Source: Bradyrhizobium sp. ISRA464
Lineage (GTDB): Bacteria; Pseudomonadota; Alphaproteobacteria; Rhizobiales; Xanthobacteraceae
Reading direction: 5' to 3'
DNA length: 64,000 bases
Assembly (NCBI RefSeq): GCF_029910095.1
Contig: NZ_CP094526.1
Span: forward strand, 7,812,001-7,876,000
Positions 61,269 to 64,000 of the stretch are shown here, in pieces (the first letter of the stretch is position 1; the number at the start of each line of letters is the position of its first letter). The notes under the pieces were generated by a model that saw nothing but the letters and a program-made list of their open reading frames with translations, did not search any database and had not been told where the DNA came from. A program made the translations under genes and the position numbers.

Positions 61269-61808
61269 ATGACCACTCATGTGTGTGATTGGCGCATCGA
61301 GCTGATACATGCTCATCGCAGCCTGTTTCGGCCTCCAGCAAAGGCGCCGGTTCTCGCACAAGGCTATCCGGACTGCGGCCCGGGATGGCGCGATCTTCTC
61401 GAGAAAGCTTGCGCCCGGATCAGCGCAGCGCTAGCGGCGGAAGAACGCGTCGAGATTCTGCTGATCAAAGAGAAGTACGGCACTCTACGCCTGTACTGGC
61501 AGGGGAAGCTCTCGAACGGCTCTCGGCTTAAGGTCGATGAGGCGGTGACGCTTGCGCAGGCTCGCTCTGCCTGCACGTGCGACCAGTGCGGGGAGCGGGG
61601 TCGTCTGTTCCGCAAAGGCGGGGTGTTGATGACGCGCTGTGCGTCTCATGCGCAGGGCGAGCACGTGCCGACCGAACCGGGCCAAGAGAACGTGCATCTC
61701 GTGCAGATCCCGACTTCAGAAGGCTATCGGATCGCTGCGCGGCGCTACGACCGCGAGACCGACAGCTTCGCCGACGTTCCGTCCGGTTCGATCAAAATCG
61801 AGGAGTGA
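61269..61808 (+). CDS. hypothetical zinc-binding protein, intact copy
   Basis: A 179-residue protein with DWRIELIHAHRSLF, QGYPDCGPGWRDLLEKACAR, IKEKYGTLRLYWQG, then SACTCDQCGERGRLFRKGGV with LMTRCASHAQG, a C4/H zinc-binding cluster, then a C-terminal beta part (YRIAARRYDRETDSFADVPS). This family occurs in phages, plasmids and islands without an assigned role. It is followed at once by a decayed paralogue, so the pair arose by tandem duplication. Confidence 0.65.
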   Translation: MTTHVCDWRIELIHAHRSLFRPPAKAPVLAQGYPDCGPGWRDLLEKACARISAALAAEERVEILLIKEKYGTLRLYWQGKLSNGSRLKVDEAVTLAQARSACTCDQCGERGRLFRKGGVLMTRCASHAQGEHVPTEPGQENVHLVQIPTSEGYRIAARRYDRETDSFADVPSGSIKIEE

Positions 61809-61809
61809 G

Positions 61810-62346
61810 ATGGCGGCCACTCGCAACGATTGGCGGATCGAATTCATGCAGGCGCACCCGCGGCTGTTCGAGATCATGCAGGACGAGCCCGAACTCTCTT
61901 TCGGCTACCCGCTCTGCCGGGAGGGTTGGCGGGACGTCCTGGAGCGAATGTGCCGCCGGATCGAAGGTGCGCTCCGGGAGAACGAGACGTTCGAGTTCGT
62001 CCGCATCAAGAAAAAGTTCGGCACACTCAGGATTCAGTGGGAAGGCGACATCTCGGATGAGACCGGGAGGCGAATCCGCGAAGCTATCAATCTCGGCGAG
62101 GCACGTTCCGCCTGCACCTGCGAAATCTCGGTGCCGAGGGACGGCGGTACGTGAGCCACGGCTGTTTGGCGACGGCCTGCTCCGAGCACGCGATCCGCGA
62201 TCCCGTGCCCGACAGACCGGGCTTCGAGAACGTCCACCTGCTGCGCCGGACGCCCGGCACGTCGGAGATCTAACCACGCGCGTTACGACCGCGAGACCGA
62301 CACGTTGATCGAGGTGCCGCCGCCCACGCGAGGAACGGAGCAATAG
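61810..62346 (+). pseudogene. frameshifted paralogue of the preceding gene
   Basis: The frame NDWRIEFMQAHPRLFEIM, FGYPLCREGWRDVLERMCRR and IKKKFGTLRIQWEGD parallels its neighbour, then breaks after SACTCEI: one base is missing in tgcggt (now tcggt). Shifting restores CGAEGRRYVSHGCLATACSE and FENVHLLRRTPG. A second shift (one extra A in taaccac) is needed to read YHARYDRETDTLIEVPP to the end. Two independent frameshifts make it a pseudogene, unless they are sequencing errors. Confidence 0.75.
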
Positions 62347-62348
62347 CC

Positions 62349-62423
62349 GTGGCCCGGTTTCGCTGCCGCACCTGCCGGAACGAAAACGTTCCCTTTAACG
62401 CGAAGCGCCACTGGAGGCTGTGA
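62349..62423 (+). pseudogene. zinc-ribbon gene fragment
   Basis: Twenty-four codons read ARFRCRTCRNENVPFNAKRH then stop. The first residues match the start of the intact zinc-ribbon gene at 62.9 kb (ARFRCRACGQEGEF), so this is a truncated copy. It and the frameshifted neighbour form a decayed duplicate block. Confidence 0.6.
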
Positions 62424-62425
62424 AC

Positions 62426-62935
62426 ATGAAGGTCATTACGATCATGGAGGAGGGCGAGCGCGCGCGGTCCGTCTACGTGCGGACCGACGGTGACGTGACG
62501 GTGTTCGACCGGCATCGCAAATTTCGCTTCCGGACCGACATCTCCGGTGCCGAGACGACATGGCAGATCCTTGAGCGGGTGGTGCCGGCCATCGTTCACG
62601 CCGAGACCGCCCGTCTCAAGATCGAAGCCCTCGCCGATCGATGCCGCACCGGCTGGCGCCCGGGATATCCGGACGAGATCGATCCCGATATCCCGCAAAG
62701 GGCGCTGCGGCGCGCGCAGTTCGGCATCGACCTGATCCGCTATCCGGATCACGACGAGTTCTACAGCCCAGCCACGATCTTGATGGGCATCGAGATGGGC
62801 ACGGGACCATCGACGAGCCTGGTCGGGAAGAGCGATGGAACGGTATGCGTCACCGGAGAAATCCTCTGGATCGATGCCGCACGCGAGTGGGCGATTTGCG
62901 AGGACGGCTTCTGGTGGACGCCAGCGGAGGACTAG
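62426..62935 (+). CDS. hypothetical protein
   Basis: The ATG lies 8 nt after GGAGG. The 170-residue product begins KVITIMEEGERARSVYVRTD, then GDVTVFDRHRKFRFRTDISG, a helix ETARLKIEALADRC, and a C-terminal part with AREWAICEDGFWWTPAED. No known family. It lies two bases before the zinc-ribbon gene, so the two are coupled. Confidence 0.55.
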   Translation: MKVITIMEEGERARSVYVRTDGDVTVFDRHRKFRFRTDISGAETTWQILERVVPAIVHAETARLKIEALADRCRTGWRPGYPDEIDPDIPQRALRRAQFGIDLIRYPDHDEFYSPATILMGIEMGTGPSTSLVGKSDGTVCVTGEILWIDAAREWAICEDGFWWTPAED

Positions 62936-62937
62936 CG

Positions 62938-63141
62938 ATGGCCCGATTTCGCTGCCGCGCATGCGGCCAGGAAGGCGAGTTCACTTACGATCCGACGCGG
63001 CACGAATGCCCGCGCTGCGGCTCGCCCGACGTTCAGTTCGCACTCGGCATAGACGAGATGCCCGAAGAACTCATCGACCGGATCGTGCAGGCGCTGAGCC
63101 AAGCCGAGCCGCTGGACGACCATCCAACCGACGAGGACTGA
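62938..63141 (+). CDS. zinc-ribbon protein
   Basis: A 67-residue protein with FRCRACGQEGEF and RHECPRCGSPDVQF, two CxxC knuckles about 16 residues apart (rubredoxin-like zinc ribbon), then an acidic helix PEELIDRIVQALSQAEPLDD. Such small proteins often bind nucleic acid or a partner enzyme. It sits between a hypothetical gene and a phosphoesterase, each within a few bases. Confidence 0.7.
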   Translation: MARFRCRACGQEGEFTYDPTRHECPRCGSPDVQFALGIDEMPEELIDRIVQALSQAEPLDDHPTDED

Positions 63142-63144
63142 ATC

Positions 63145-63987
63145 GTGTTGTTGTGGATCCTGTCAGACCTGCATGTCGAGCTGACCCGCGGCTGGGACCT
63201 GCCGTCCGGCACCGAGCGTCCGCAATTCGACGTCCTCGTGGTCGCCGGCGATGTCATTCGGCGTGCGGAGCGCGGGGTGAAGTGGCTGCGCGAACGCGTG
63301 CCGGATCGACCTGTCATCTACGTCGCTGGCAACCATGAGGCTTATGGCTGCGACATCGACCGCACGGTCGAGAAGGCCAAGGCAGCAGCAGCCGGCACGA
63401 ACATCCACGTGCTGCAGCACAACTCCATCCGAATCGGTGACGTCACCTTCGCCGGTGCGACGCTATGGACGGACTTCGATCTGTTCGGTGATCAGCATCG
63501 CGCAATGAGGGTCGCCGCCGAACGGATGAACGACTTCCGCAAGATCAGGATCAACCGCTATCTTGATCGCTTCCGGCCGGGACACGCCCTGGCTCGGCAC
63601 CTCCAAGCCCGCGCCTTCCTCGAAGCCGAAATGCGCAAGCCGCGCGGCGGGCCCCTGGTGGTCGTCACGCATCATGCACCGATTCCGAGCCGAGCGCGCC
63701 GCCTAGGCCCGTACGATCCCGGTGCGCGGCTGTCCGACGAAGAGGTCCTGACCGCAGCATATCGCAGCGCCCTGGGCTCGCTGATGTGGCCGGAGCCCGT
63801 CGCAAGCGGGAGGCCTGAGCTGAGGCCTGCGGACCTCTGGATCTACGGGCATACCCACGAGTCCGAGGACACCGTGATCGGCGCAACGCGCGTGGTGTCG
63901 AACGCGAAGGGCTACGGGCCATGGCCGCCGCAGCAGCGCGCCTGGGACAACCCGCGCTTCGATCCGAACTTCGTCATCGAAATCTAA
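63145..63987 (+). CDS. calcineurin-like metallophosphoesterase
   Basis: The metal motifs are in order: LWILSDLHVEL (D-x-H), VLVVAGDVIRRA (GD), VIYVAGNHEAYGCDI (GNHE), VVVTHHAPIPSRA (HH) and DLWIYGHTHESEDT (GHTH). All ligands are present. The 280-residue size fits the cNMP phosphodiesterase / Ap4A hydrolase-like subgroup; the substrate is unknown. A GTG start lies 3 bp after the zinc-ribbon stop. With cyclases elsewhere in the window a cyclic-nucleotide role is conceivable, but the distance is 44 kb. Confidence 0.85.
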   Translation: MLLWILSDLHVELTRGWDLPSGTERPQFDVLVVAGDVIRRAERGVKWLRERVPDRPVIYVAGNHEAYGCDIDRTVEKAKAAAAGTNIHVLQHNSIRIGDVTFAGATLWTDFDLFGDQHRAMRVAAERMNDFRKIRINRYLDRFRPGHALARHLQARAFLEAEMRKPRGGPLVVVTHHAPIPSRARRLGPYDPGARLSDEEVLTAAYRSALGSLMWPEPVASGRPELRPADLWIYGHTHESEDTVIGATRVVSNAKGYGPWPPQQRAWDNPRFDPNFVIEI

Positions 63988-64000
63988 GGGAGGCTGGCCA

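Noticed and set aside
63142..63156. possible copy of the element end (aatcgtgttgttg)
   Set aside because: Only a short match, at the start of an intact phosphoesterase gene; chance similarity.
1..64000. CRISPR arrays or cas genes
   Set aside because: No regularly spaced direct repeats of 25-40 bp and no cas-like protein were seen.

Overview
The window looks like a chromosome segment of a GC-rich alphaproteobacterium of the Bradyrhizobium / Rhodopseudomonas / Afipia group (Nitrobacteraceae). This rests on codon use and on the short intergenic palindromes and 'cattccggg...cccggaatg' repeats typical of those genomes; I recognised the group by pattern, not by a search. Positions 1-8 kb are ordinary backbone: small membrane proteins, two tandem MaoC-fold proteins, an orphan ParA ATPase, a secreted Cys-rich protein and a PAP2 phosphatase. 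From about 9.1 kb, where a stranded IS21-like end lies, to the right edge most of the window is accessory DNA.

Island A (9.3-20.4 kb) has uncharacterised genes around a minus-strand operon: a cyclic-nucleotide-binding plus class III cyclase protein, a tandem-cyclase protein, a ubiquitin-E2-like protein with a Cys-rich tail, and a membrane-anchored DUF2235 alpha/beta hydrolase. A RusA-like gene follows. Divergent from it is an XRE regulator plus ImmA/IrrE metalloprotease pair, with two matching operator-like sites in the intergenic region. The layout suggests a nucleotide-signalling conflict system: protease-sensitive repressor, cyclases, second messenger, phospholipase-like effector. I know of no described system with this gene set.

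Region B (20.5-29.2 kb) is DNA-repair-like: SRAP protein, DinB polymerase IV, DEDDh exonuclease, a SNF2-type helicase with about 16 short Cys/Gly repeats, and a TM0106-type RecB/RNase H nuclease. Region C (29.3-43.5 kb) is a mobile-element and toxin-antitoxin zone. An IS701-like element sits at the edge of an IS5-like transposase gene, and that gene is itself split by an 820-bp element carrying a MazEF-type pair. A second 872-bp element at 42.1-43.0 kb carries a different MazEF pair but has the same terminal inverted repeats and its own 8-bp target duplication. Between them lie a TetR-controlled redox/hydrolase cluster, a VapBC pair, a truncated MqsA-like antitoxin and decayed sequence.

Island D (43.5-60.4 kb) is a tightly coupled minus-strand operon: restriction-endonuclease-fold protein, XPD/DinG-type helicase, a 3095-residue protein whose first ~950 residues look like a pPIWI-RE (prokaryotic Piwi) protein fused to a giant P-loop ATPase, and a polynucleotide-kinase-like protein. 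A divergent WYL-domain regulator faces it across an AT-rich promoter with a palindrome. Region E (60.4-64 kb) has small hypothetical genes, a partly duplicated and decayed gene block, a zinc-ribbon protein and a metallophosphoesterase. No rRNA, tRNA or CRISPR array was found.
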